From positions 372,001-436,000 of the forward strand of contig NCJL01000004.1 in NCBI GenBank assembly GCA_002278935.1: a stretch of 64,000 bases of DNA, written 5' to 3'. A model generated the notes under the pieces. That model was given only the letters and a program-made list of their open reading frames with translations. It ran no database searches and was not told where the DNA came from. Every line of letters begins with the position of its first letter. The stretch's first letter is position 1. Shown here one piece after another: positions 37,876 to 46,491 of this stretch. The stretch is from Gallionellales bacterium 39-52-133 (GTDB lineage: Bacteria; Pseudomonadota; Gammaproteobacteria; Burkholderiales; Gallionellaceae). The translations under genes and the position numbers were made by a program.

Positions 37876-39051
37876 TTACTTGCTGAAGATCATGCGGATG
37901 CTGTCTATTCCACGCGAAAAAATATTGACCAGTGGTACAGGTTCCAGTGCAACCAGCGGGAATTCGCTAAACGGCTTGTCATCGAAAGTCAGCCGCAATA
38001 TGCCTATCTGCTGGCCGTCGCTGACCGGGGCCAGCAGGGGTTGGCGGGTTTCGATTGTGGCCTTGAGCAAGGAGCGCTGGCCTTTGGGAAGGGTGACGGT
38101 CAGCCCGTCGCGTATGCCAACCCTGACGGTATTTTCGGTGCCTTTCCACAGGCGTATATTGCTGACCGCCTGATTCTTTTTATACAGGTGAAAAATATCA
38201 AAATCCTGGAAGCCGTGATTTAGCAAGCGCTGGCTTTCCGTGCTGCGCAGATGTTCGGAGGAGGTGCCGAGTACCACTGAAATCATGCGGTGGTCGTTGC
38301 GTTTCGCTGTTGCAACAAGGCTGTATCCGGAGCTGTCAGTATGGCCTGTTTTCATGCCGTCGACATGCTGGTCCAGCCATAGCAGGCGATTGCGATTGTA
38401 ATGTTTGATCTGGTTGTATTCGTAATCGCGCAGCGAGTACAGGGGGTAATGTTCCGGGAAGTCATTCAGAATAGCGGCGGACAGCAGCGCCAGATCATGG
38501 GCGCTGCTGTAATGCAGCGGATCCGGCAAGCCCGTGGCATTGACGAAATGGGTGTCGCTCATACCCAGTCGCTGTGCTTCCCGGTTCATGAGCTCGGTAA
38601 AGCTGCTCTCATTGTCTGCCACTGTTTCCGCCAGTGCACGCGCGGCATCATTGGCGGAAACAACGATCAGGCCGCGCAGCAATTCTGCAATGGTGACCGG
38701 TTTGTTGCGGTCAAGATAGATGCGCGATTCCGAACGTTGTGAGCGTATGGCGTAAGTTGAGGGAACCACAGTCTGGCTCAGTGTAAATTTGTTTTGTTTG
38801 AGTGCTGCAAAAGTAACGTACGCCGTCATCAGTTTGGTCAGCGAGGCGGGCTCGATGCGCTCATGGCTGTTGTGTTCAAGCAATATCTGTTTGCTGGTGT
38901 AGTCATAAAGCAAATAGGCCCGGGCTGAAAGTTTGGGTGACTGGCCTTGTGTGCTTTCAGAAAGCGCGGGGCTTTTTGCTGCAGCAACCGGATTGGCACC
39001 GGCAAGGGCGGGGAATGCAAGGGCGATCAGTATTGTTAATGTGAACTTCAT
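37876..39051 (-). CDS. dacC: D-alanyl-D-alanine carboxypeptidase (PBP5/6, DacC/DacA type)
   Basis: Trims the terminal D-Ala from peptidoglycan pentapeptides. 391 residues with a signal peptide (cleavage near ALAGA), catalytic SLTK (Ser70-Lys73), SAN (Ser132-Asn134) and KTG (Lys234-Gly236), then the C-terminal PBP5 beta domain and a final amphipathic helix (NIFSRGIDSIRMIFSK) that anchors the protein to the inner membrane. First gene of the run with dat, ybeD, lipB and lipA. A symbol dacA is equally possible. Confidence 0.95.
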   Translation of the reverse strand: MKFTLTILIALAFPALAGANPVAAAKSPALSESTQGQSPKLSARAYLLYDYTSKQILLEHNSHERIEPASLTKLMTAYVTFAALKQNKFTLSQTVVPSTYAIRSQRSESRIYLDRNKPVTIAELLRGLIVVSANDAARALAETVADNESSFTELMNREAQRLGMSDTHFVNATGLPDPLHYSSAHDLALLSAAILNDFPEHYPLYSLRDYEYNQIKHYNRNRLLWLDQHVDGMKTGHTDSSGYSLVATAKRNDHRMISVVLGTSSEHLRSTESQRLLNHGFQDFDIFHLYKKNQAVSNIRLWKGTENTVRVGIRDGLTVTLPKGQRSLLKATIETRQPLLAPVSDGQQIGILRLTFDDKPFSEFPLVALEPVPLVNIFSRGIDSIRMIFSK

Positions 39052-39168
39052 TTAATATCCGTCATAAATTGGTGAAAATTTTTTGTTCAGTTCTGTCCGG
39101 GATGCTTAACGATGCAATCGGCCGGCACCAGCAGGAGTGTGCCCAGGCAATTGCCTGTCGGGCGTCAT

Positions 39169-40044
39169 TCAACTCAGGTTGGCTGCAAACTGCGATGCCT
39201 GATCCGCCTGTTCGGCAGCCTGGATCAATATTTCTTCAGCGTTGGCGGGCGCGATGCTTAATGCCTCCCAGTCCGAGTCATGGATGCCGGCCTCTACATG
39301 CTCGCCCATGCCGAAAGAAGGCAGCATTTTTTCCGCAATATAAACCATGCGTATCAAGGGCTGGTTCCTGGGGGCATCGGCAGCATCGGGCTTGTGGTGG
39401 TGGCGAATGACCGAGATGATTTCTTCCGGCAAGCCCCATTGGCGTGCCAGTACTGCCCCCAGTTCATCATGGCAGATATCCAGCAAAGATCGTTCGATTT
39501 CAAGTACCGGCCTGTTGGGTGCCGCGGCCAGGTAAGTGTGCAGTTCATTGCTGCGTTGCGGGTCCAGGTGGGCGAGTGCGATATAACCGATATCATGCAG
39601 CATGCCGGCAAGGAAAATGTAGTCATCCTGCGGGCGGATTTGCCTGGGCATGGCCCGGCCTATGGCCAGCATTGCAAAAGCGATACCCAGATTATGCATC
39701 CACAAGTCTTGCAGGTTAAGGTTGCCAGTCGATACCGAGTTCTGTATTGACATGATGGCGATACCTGTTGCAACGGATTTTACTTTGTTGATGCCAAGTA
39801 CCAGCGCCGCCTCGGCTACCGAGCTGATCTTGCGAGTGGAGCCGATTACGGGGGCATTGGCGAGACCGATAATTTTTGCCAGAATTTGCGGATCCTGTTC
39901 GATCAGTGACAAGAGTTGTTTTTGGCCCTCGTCGGTAGTTGCGTCCAGCGCAAGCAGTTTTTGCGCAATAAAAGGCAATGCTGGTAGCGAATCAAGGTTT
40001 TTGATGGCTTCGCGCAAATTGACAGGCGTGTTGCTGTTATCCAT
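39169..40044 (-). CDS. HDOD domain protein
   Basis: 291 residues, cytoplasmic. Helical HDOD domain (about 8-210) with LPALPFIAQKLLALD, EQDPQILAKIIGLANAP and MLHDIGYIALAHL. HDOD proteins are catalytically inactive relatives of HD phosphodiesterases that act in signalling, often with c-di-GMP or chemotaxis systems. Here the LHDIG dyad is kept, but the other HD-GYP ligands are absent. C-terminal tail (about 250-291) is Ala/Glu-rich. Flanked by dacC and regA, no clear operon partner. Confidence 0.9.
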   Translation of the reverse strand: MDNSNTPVNLREAIKNLDSLPALPFIAQKLLALDATTDEGQKQLLSLIEQDPQILAKIIGLANAPVIGSTRKISSVAEAALVLGINKVKSVATGIAIMSIQNSVSTGNLNLQDLWMHNLGIAFAMLAIGRAMPRQIRPQDDYIFLAGMLHDIGYIALAHLDPQRSNELHTYLAAAPNRPVLEIERSLLDICHDELGAVLARQWGLPEEIISVIRHHHKPDAADAPRNQPLIRMVYIAEKMLPSFGMGEHVEAGIHDSDWEALSIAPANAEEILIQAAEQADQASQFAANLS

Positions 40045-40314
40045 TTATATTCCTATAGAGCTCTGGTGATTTTTTCTGGTGGGTATTTTAACCCAGAAAT
40101 GGCCGTGGAGCGGCGCGTAGCATGCAAATGCCGTGCTACAGAAGGGGCGGGACTGTGTGCAGATTTTTGTGCAGCTATTGCAAGTGCCGTGAGCAATCAG
40201 GGTTTGGGTTCGCTTGGCAATATTTTGTTTTATATGAGAATTGCTCAATAAGCAATTTTCCCCGAAGGTATGGTCATATGGCTGAAGTAATCAAATATGC
40301 CGTTTAAGGCAACG

Positions 40315-40857
40315 TCAGGAAGAGGGGAATTTGCCCAGCTTTCGCTGCAGGGTGCGCCGGTGCATATTGAGGGCGCGCGCAGTGGCGGAGATATTGCCCT
40401 GATGCTCCTGCAATATGCGCTGGATATGTTCCCATTCGAGGCGGTTGACCGTTGATGGCAGGGTGCTGAGCGGCTGCACGGCATTGGCATGATGGCCGAA
40501 GGCGGCGACGATTTCGTCGGCATTGGCCGGCTTGGAGAGATACTGCGTCGCGCCCAGTTTGATTGCTTCCACCGCGGTGGCGATGCTGGCATAACCGGTC
40601 AGCACCACAATGCGGGTTTCCGCATCGAGTTCGTGTAATGACTGGATCAGCACCAGTCCGGACGCGCCACTCATTTTCAAATCGACCACCGCATACTCGG
40701 GCGGGTTGGCGCTTGCCAGCGGCAGGGCCTGTTCCACGCTGTGCGCAACCGTAACCGCATAGCCGCGCTTCTCCAGTGCGCGGCACAGTACCTGGCAAAA
40801 GGTGATGTCATCATCCACCAGCAGCAGGCTGGCCTGTTCATGTTGAGCAGCGTTCAT
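40315..40857 (-). CDS. regA: Redox response regulator RegA/PrrA/ActR
   Basis: 180 residues: receiver (about 10-125) with LLLVDDDITFCQ and phospho-Asp59 (YAVVDLKM), a short linker, and a C-terminal Fis-type helix-turn-helix, GNISATARALNMHRRTLQRKL, which is the RegA/PrrA signature. The Pro normally following DLKM is Ser (DLKMSG). The partner kinase regB lies directly upstream, 13 bases away. RegBA controls respiration, carbon and nitrogen fixation genes and haem or cytochrome genes according to redox state in other proteobacteria. Confidence 0.95.
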   Translation of the reverse strand: MNAAQHEQASLLLVDDDITFCQVLCRALEKRGYAVTVAHSVEQALPLASANPPEYAVVDLKMSGASGLVLIQSLHELDAETRIVVLTGYASIATAVEAIKLGATQYLSKPANADEIVAAFGHHANAVQPLSTLPSTVNRLEWEHIQRILQEHQGNISATARALNMHRRTLQRKLGKFPSS

Positions 40858-40870
40858 GTTTTTCCCGTCT

Positions 40871-42142
40871 TCATGAATGACCTTGCAGGGGCAGCGTCAC
40901 CTCGGTGGTGGCACCGCCTCCGTCGCGGTTGAACAGGCGCACGGTGCCGCCCATTTTTTCAAGTGTCGCGTTGGCAAGAAAGAATCCGAGTCCGCGACCG
41001 CCTTCCTTGGTGGTAAAGAAAGCGGTGCCGATACTGGCTGCGGCAGAGGCGGCAAGCCCCGGGCCGTGGTCGCGAATTTCCAGGATAAGGCGCGTGTTGT
41101 CCCAGTGCGCGATTATTTCCATTGTTTGTGGTGAGGCATCGGCTGCATTGTTGAGCAGGTTCATCAGGGCGGCGCGCAGGGCCGGGTCTATGTGCATTTG
41201 CGGTGGGGGTTGCGTACCGGAGCTGTGATAGGAATAGTGGGCTGTGGGGCGCAACAGTTGCCACTCATTCAGTGTTTCGGCAAGAAACTGATCCAGTGCC
41301 TGCAAGCTCTCGCCGGCATTGTCCTGCGCATTGGCTAGCAGTTTGTCGAGAATGTTGCGGCAGACGCGAACTTGTCCGTCCAGCAAACCGAGGCTGTCGC
41401 GCCATTCCGGCAGGGCGTCCGTGTCATGGCGCAGTTCGCCTATGACAACGGCCAGCGTTGACAGCGGTGTTCCCAGTTCATGGGCGGCACCGGCAGCCTG
41501 CATGCCAAGGGCGACGATACGTTCGTTGCGCAGGGTTTCTTCGCGCACACGCGTTAACTGGGCGTCGCGTGCGCGCACGGTGCGCGCCATCTCCACTACA
41601 AAATACGCCACCACAATCACGCTGATCACGAAGCCCAGCCACATACCCAGAATATGCGTGTTGAAGGCATCGCTGCCGGCATTGTGCATGCTGTGATCAT
41701 CCATTGCGGGGAGCGGCACGTACCAGATCATCAGCAGGCTGTAACAGCTCAGTGTCAGTGCCGCCATGCCCCAGGTATGCAGACGCGGCAGGGTGGCTGC
41801 GGCAATGACCAGCGGCAGCAGATACAGCGAAACAAAGGGATTGGTGGAGCCGCCGGCATGGAACAGCAGAATGCTCAAAACGCCCACATCGGCGACCAGT
41901 TGTGTGAACAGCTCAATATTGCTCACCGGATAGTCCAGTGACAGCCGCCACCAGCTGACGAGATTGAGCAATACCAGAAATGCCACGGCACTCAGCATCG
42001 GCAACCAGGGCAAATCGCGGCTGAGAAACTGGTATGCCAGCGATAGCGTGACGAGTTGCGCTGCAATGGCAATATTGCGCAGCCAGAACAGACGGCGCAA
42101 CTGGGTGTGGCCGGTTTGGGCGGAAAGCAGGGAAGGGTTCAT
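40871..42142 (-). CDS. regB: Redox sensor histidine kinase RegB/PrrB
   Basis: 423 residues, about six membrane helices in the first 185. The quinone-linked motif of the family, GGSTNPF, is at 97-103 between helices. H-box AAGAAHELGTPLSTLAV (His221) and the redox-active cysteine equivalent in GQVRVCRNILDKL (Cys261) are conserved. C-terminal HATPase with RDHGPGL and GGRGLGFFLANATLEKMGG. First gene of the regB-regA operon. RegB senses the quinone pool and oxidation of that Cys. Confidence 0.95.
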   Translation of the reverse strand: MNPSLLSAQTGHTQLRRLFWLRNIAIAAQLVTLSLAYQFLSRDLPWLPMLSAVAFLVLLNLVSWWRLSLDYPVSNIELFTQLVADVGVLSILLFHAGGSTNPFVSLYLLPLVIAAATLPRLHTWGMAALTLSCYSLLMIWYVPLPAMDDHSMHNAGSDAFNTHILGMWLGFVISVIVVAYFVVEMARTVRARDAQLTRVREETLRNERIVALGMQAAGAAHELGTPLSTLAVVIGELRHDTDALPEWRDSLGLLDGQVRVCRNILDKLLANAQDNAGESLQALDQFLAETLNEWQLLRPTAHYSYHSSGTQPPPQMHIDPALRAALMNLLNNAADASPQTMEIIAHWDNTRLILEIRDHGPGLAASAAASIGTAFFTTKEGGRGLGFFLANATLEKMGGTVRLFNRDGGGATTEVTLPLQGHS

Positions 42143-42398
42143 ATGTTTGCCATTTTACCGGCTTGGGCAAAATACAGGGTGCGGCAATTTGCCACATTTT
42201 CAGGTGCAGGGATTTTTTATACAGTGCGCTCCGCTAAAAACGGGTGTCGCTCACGCCAGTTTGTCCCCCGGAAATTCTATGTAAATGCGCAGGCAAATTA
42301 TTTTCGGGCAAGCCTGATTTTTTAGGTATGCACATTCCAGGTGTTCAATACCTGTCGCTGTCAGGATTCCGTATCTGATTTATACCAAGGAGTTGTAA

Positions 42399-44663
42399 AT
42401 GAAGTTAACAGATTCAAATTTGATGTTCAGGCGCAATCTTGTGCTTTTGCTGGCTGTGGTTTTTTCGGCGGCTGCGCATGCAGCGGAAGAAGCCGTGCTC
42501 CCCGCGCTGGATGAAGTCGTTGTCAGCGCTTCGAAGCCCGGCTTTGACGGTGAACGCGTGGATGAGCAGTCGCTGGCGAGCAGGCGCGCCTCCACCAGCG
42601 ATGCGGCCAGCCTGCTGGCGGATATTCCTGGCGTCAGCCTGTACGGCGCGGGCGGCGTGTCCAGTCTGCCCGCGATTCATGGTCTGGCGGATGACCGTAT
42701 CCGCATCAGGCTGGATGGTATGGATTTGATCGCCTCGTGTCCCAACCACATGAATCCGGCGCTTTCCTATGTGGATCCTTCCAGTGTTGGCGTGCTTAAA
42801 GTATATGCCGGCATCACGCCCGTCAGCGTGGGCGGCGACAGTATAGGCGGAACGATTATTGCCGAGACGCGCACTCCCGAGTTTGCAGCACAGGGACAGG
42901 AAAGCATCAGCAAGGGCGAGGTGGGTGCTTTTTATCGCAGCAACAACAAGGCTGTCGGTGCCAATGTCAGCGCGACCCATGCCACGGAGTCATTCAGCAT
43001 CACTTACAGCGGGGCAACCAGCAAGGCCGGAAATTACACGGCTGGCGGAGACTTCAAGGATTATGACTTCACCGGTGTCGTAGGGCATACACTGCCGCGA
43101 GATGAGGTGGGTTCGACGGCTTATGAAACGCGCAACCATACTTTGGGGCTTGCCTTCAAAAACAATAATGATATTTTCGAAGCCAAACTTGGCTATCAGG
43201 ATATGCCTTCCCAGCTATACCCCAACCAGCGCATGGACATGCTGGATAACCAGCAGAAAAGCCTGAACTTGCGCTATCTGGGGCAGATGGACTGGGGCAA
43301 CCTTGAAGCGCGCGTTTATCATGAGAATGTGGAACATTTCATGGATTTTGGTCCCGACAAGCGCTACTGGTACGGCACGGCTTCCGGCGGCAACACTGCG
43401 CTGAGCGGCACGCCGTGCAGTCCGATCAGCGCCAGCTGTGCGGCCGGCATGCCGATGTACACCGAGGGCAAGACTACGGGCGCCAGCGTGAAGGCGGATA
43501 TCGCCCTCGGTCAGCAGGACCTGCTGCGTGTCGGCAGCGAACTGCAGCAATACCGGCTCAACGACTGGTGGCCGCCATCGGGTGCCGGCATGTGGCCGGG
43601 TACCTTCTGGAATATCAACGAGGGCAAACGCGACCGTGCTGCGTTATTTGGCGAATGGGAAGCGCGCAAGAGTCAGCAGTGGATGACCCTGCTTGGCGTG
43701 CGCTACGAACGGGTGAACATGGCCGCCGGTGATGTGGTGGGCTATAACCCGGCAGGCAGCGGCAACCAGGCGCGCGATGCCAACGCCTTCAATGCCAGCG
43801 AGCGCAGCAAGATGGACCACAATTGGGATATGACTGCACTGGCGCGCTACACCGCCAGTCACAGCAGTGACATTGAGTTCGGCTTTGCACACAAGACGCG
43901 CTCACCCAATGTGTACGAGCGCTATACCTGGTCAACATGGCAGATGGCCGCATTGATGAATAACTTTGTCGGTGACGGCAACGGTTATGTGGGCAACGTT
44001 GATCTCAAGCCGGAGCAGGCCAATACCCTGTCCGCAACTTTCGACTGGCATGATGCCGAAGGTAGCCGGGGTTTCAAGGTCACGCCCTATTACACCAGGG
44101 TGACGGATTACATCGATGCGGTGCAGTGGAATGCGACCACCAACCTGCCCTCCACAACGCTGGCCAGCAACAGTTTCAGCGTGCTCAAATTTGTAAACCA
44201 GTCGGCAACCTTGTATGGCGTCGATCTCTCCGGCCAGATGCCGCTGACGCAAGGCAGCTTTGGTGACTGGGAAATGAAGGGTCTGCTGAATTACAGTCGC
44301 GGCAGGAACGACGAAACCGGCGATGAGCTGTACAACATTATGCCGCTCAATACCAAAATCGCGCTGACCCAGAAAATGGGCGGCTGGGATAACAGCGTTG
44401 AACTGGTGGCGGTGCAGGCCAAGGAAAATGTGTCCGACATGCGCAACGAAATCAAAACGCCGGGTTACAGTCTTGTCCATTTGCGCGGCAGCTATGCCTG
44501 GAAGCAGGTTCGCCTTGATTTTGGCGTCGAAAATCTGTTCAACAAGTTCTACTATCTGCCAACCGGCGGCGCATATACCGGACAGGGCACAACCATGAGC
44601 AACCCGGCCTTGCCCAATTATCCGCAGTGGGGGATTTACGCGGGTGTGAACGTGAAGTTTTAA
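42399..44663 (+). CDS. TonB-dependent outer-membrane receptor, OprC/NosA-like (copper)
   Basis: 754 residues: signal peptide (cleavage near AAHAAEE), TonB box region LDEVVVSAS, plug domain (about 45-165), a 22-stranded barrel and a C-terminal Phe (YAGVNVKF). Copper-binding motifs of OprC are present in place: CPNHM (Cys114, Met118; CxxxM) in the plug and HFM (His313, Met315; HxM) in the barrel. This points to copper uptake rather than siderophores. RBS AAGGAG six bases before the ATG. Ends at a bidirectional terminator. Confidence 0.9.
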   Translation: MKLTDSNLMFRRNLVLLLAVVFSAAAHAAEEAVLPALDEVVVSASKPGFDGERVDEQSLASRRASTSDAASLLADIPGVSLYGAGGVSSLPAIHGLADDRIRIRLDGMDLIASCPNHMNPALSYVDPSSVGVLKVYAGITPVSVGGDSIGGTIIAETRTPEFAAQGQESISKGEVGAFYRSNNKAVGANVSATHATESFSITYSGATSKAGNYTAGGDFKDYDFTGVVGHTLPRDEVGSTAYETRNHTLGLAFKNNNDIFEAKLGYQDMPSQLYPNQRMDMLDNQQKSLNLRYLGQMDWGNLEARVYHENVEHFMDFGPDKRYWYGTASGGNTALSGTPCSPISASCAAGMPMYTEGKTTGASVKADIALGQQDLLRVGSELQQYRLNDWWPPSGAGMWPGTFWNINEGKRDRAALFGEWEARKSQQWMTLLGVRYERVNMAAGDVVGYNPAGSGNQARDANAFNASERSKMDHNWDMTALARYTASHSSDIEFGFAHKTRSPNVYERYTWSTWQMAALMNNFVGDGNGYVGNVDLKPEQANTLSATFDWHDAEGSRGFKVTPYYTRVTDYIDAVQWNATTNLPSTTLASNSFSVLKFVNQSATLYGVDLSGQMPLTQGSFGDWEMKGLLNYSRGRNDETGDELYNIMPLNTKIALTQKMGGWDNSVELVAVQAKENVSDMRNEIKTPGYSLVHLRGSYAWKQVRLDFGVENLFNKFYYLPTGGAYTGQGTTMSNPALPNYPQWGIYAGVNVKF

Positions 44664-44679
44664 AATCGTTGTATGGATG

Positions 44680-44718
44680 AAAAAACAAACGCCCTGACTA
44701 GCAGGGCGTTTGTTTTTT
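44680..44718. terminator. Bidirectional rho-independent terminator
   Basis: AAACGCCCTG and CAGGGCGTTT pair around ACTAG, flanked by A-rich and T-rich runs on both sides. It separates the convergent receptor and desaturase genes. Confidence 0.9.
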
Positions 44719-44803
44719 CAGGGGGAGGGATGTCCTGGCAGCTGTCGGGCTTGAAGAATTGCAGCTAAATTTGCAGCCGAATTTCTTTTAGTCCGACAGG
44801 CTG

Positions 44804-45970
44804 CTAGGCGTAGCAGCGCAGGCGTTGTGAAAATTCCTGCAGTGCCGCAATACCGCTGTTTTCGGCACGGTGACACCAGTCTTCGAGTTGCTTGACCAGT
44901 TGTTCCTTGCTGGCCGTTGAGCGTGCCCAGATGGCAGCGAGTTCCTGGCGCAGGGTGTAGGCGGTATGCAGCGTCGGGCTGGCAAGGATAACGACGCCCA
45001 CTTTGGCTTTTTGCTGTTCTGTCAGTTCATTTTCATCCAGATGTAGCCAGTGCTTGATGCGCGTCACATCCAGTTTGTCCGAGGCCTGCAGTTTGAGCCT
45101 GATAATTTCTGCCTTGTAGGTCTTTTTCACTGACGCAGCATATTTCGTCATGACTTCGTAGCGGTTGGTGATAACGGATTGCAGCGTATCGAGGTCGCAC
45201 GCGGTTTTGCTGAAATCGAGCCGAACCTGGGGTGCGATTTTTTTCACCTGGGCCAGTTTAAAGCTGGCAAGGATACGAATATAAAGCCAGCCGATATCAA
45301 TCTCATACCACTTGCTGGAAAGCTTGGCGGAAGAAGCGTAGGCGTGGTGATTGTTGTGCAGTTCTTCACCGCCGATAAAAATGCCCCAAGGTAAAAGGTT
45401 GGTGGATGCGTCGGCACAGGCGTAATTGCGATAGCCCCAGTAGTGTCCTGCGCCGTTGATAATGCCGGCTGCATTGACGGGTATCCAGGCCATCTGAATC
45501 GCCCAGATAGTCAGGCCTATCGGGCCAAACAGCAACAGGTCAACAACCAGCATGGTAGCGATGCCGAGTTTGCTGTGCTTGCTGTATATATTTCTTTCCA
45601 GCCAGTCATCAGGAGTGCCATGGCCGTATTTGTCCAGTGTTTCACGGTTTTTGGCTTCCTCGCGATAAAGCTCATATCCCTGGGTCAAAACTTTTTTGAT
45701 GCCTAAAATAACCGGGCTGTGAGGATCTTCCACCGTTTCACATTTGGCGTGATGTTTGCGGTGTATGGCCGCCCACTCCTTGGTAACGATGCCTGTGCTC
45801 AGCCATAGCCAGAAACGGAAAAAATGGCTGGCAGCAGGATGCAGATCGAGCGCGCGGTGTGCCTGGTGACGGTGTAAAAAAATGGTAACGGAAGCAATGG
45901 TGATATGGGTTAAAGCGAGTGTTGCCAGCACATATCCCCACCATGGCAGATCAATAAAACCTTCAAGCAT
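44804..45970 (-). CDS. Membrane fatty-acid (acyl-CoA delta-9 type) desaturase with C-terminal extension
   Basis: 388 residues from ATG 45970 (GGAGAG overlaps an in-frame TTG upstream). Four membrane helices and the three di-iron histidine boxes: HRHQAH (33-38), HRKHH and HNNHH. This is the stearoyl-CoA/acyl-lipid desaturase family and introduces a double bond into membrane acyl chains. After about residue 270 there is a soluble helical extension of about 115 residues ending WCHRAENSGIAALQEFSQRL, also seen in other betaproteobacterial desaturases (recollection), which looks like the C-terminal segment of ISL3-family transposases. Confidence 0.9.
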   Translation of the reverse strand: MLEGFIDLPWWGYVLATLALTHITIASVTIFLHRHQAHRALDLHPAASHFFRFWLWLSTGIVTKEWAAIHRKHHAKCETVEDPHSPVILGIKKVLTQGYELYREEAKNRETLDKYGHGTPDDWLERNIYSKHSKLGIATMLVVDLLLFGPIGLTIWAIQMAWIPVNAAGIINGAGHYWGYRNYACADASTNLLPWGIFIGGEELHNNHHAYASSAKLSSKWYEIDIGWLYIRILASFKLAQVKKIAPQVRLDFSKTACDLDTLQSVITNRYEVMTKYAASVKKTYKAEIIRLKLQASDKLDVTRIKHWLHLDENELTEQQKAKVGVVILASPTLHTAYTLRQELAAIWARSTASKEQLVKQLEDWCHRAENSGIAALQEFSQRLRCYA

Positions 45971-46045
45971 GTAACTCTCCAAAAAAACTTTTTATTATCA
46001 TTATATTAACAACTTGATACTTCGAACCCTAATTGTCCGATTAGT

Positions 46046-46393
46046 TCACGCGGCAACCCAGAATTTTGCTTCCTTGTAGTCTGAAAATGCGCGAATATCG
46101 GCATCCACGAACAGGCGCGATAACCAGGCTTGCCAGGTAATCCACTGGTCATCGGTTACAACCGCGATTTTGGCAAAGTCGTGGGGATGTTCGCGGCCAA
46201 AGAAGACAATCTCTTCCCATGCCACATCAACCGAGTAATTGATCATGGCGCGCAGATCAAACAACAGGTTAACCGGGGCGGGAGTGTTCAGTTTTTGCAG
46301 TGCATGCTCTTCAAATTGCTTGAAGTCGGCAAGGGTGAATTCACCCATCACGGCGACGTTGAGCAGGGTGCTGGTTTGTTCGATGGTAATCAT
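46046..46393 (-). CDS. SpoIIAA-like/STAS-fold protein
   Basis: 115 residues, soluble. Begins MITIEQTSTLLNVAVMGEFT, then NLLFDLRAMINYSVDVAWEE and AVVTDDQWITWQAWLSRLF. The pattern fits the SpoIIAA-like (DUF3478) family, which has a STAS/CRAL-TRIO-like fold and unknown function. There is no Ser phosphorylation site like that of SpoIIAA. Single gene between the desaturase and the GGDEF-EAL gene, RBS AAGACAAC weak. Confidence 0.75.
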   Translation of the reverse strand: MITIEQTSTLLNVAVMGEFTLADFKQFEEHALQKLNTPAPVNLLFDLRAMINYSVDVAWEEIVFFGREHPHDFAKIAVVTDDQWITWQAWLSRLFVDADIRAFSDYKEAKFWVAA

Positions 46394-46491
46394 GTTGTCT
46401 TTCTGTCAATTAATACTTGTTCAAGCTTACCACACCGCCCAATATTATGAAGCTATTGACAAGTTTGCTGGCGGTACTCCTGTCTGAAAGA

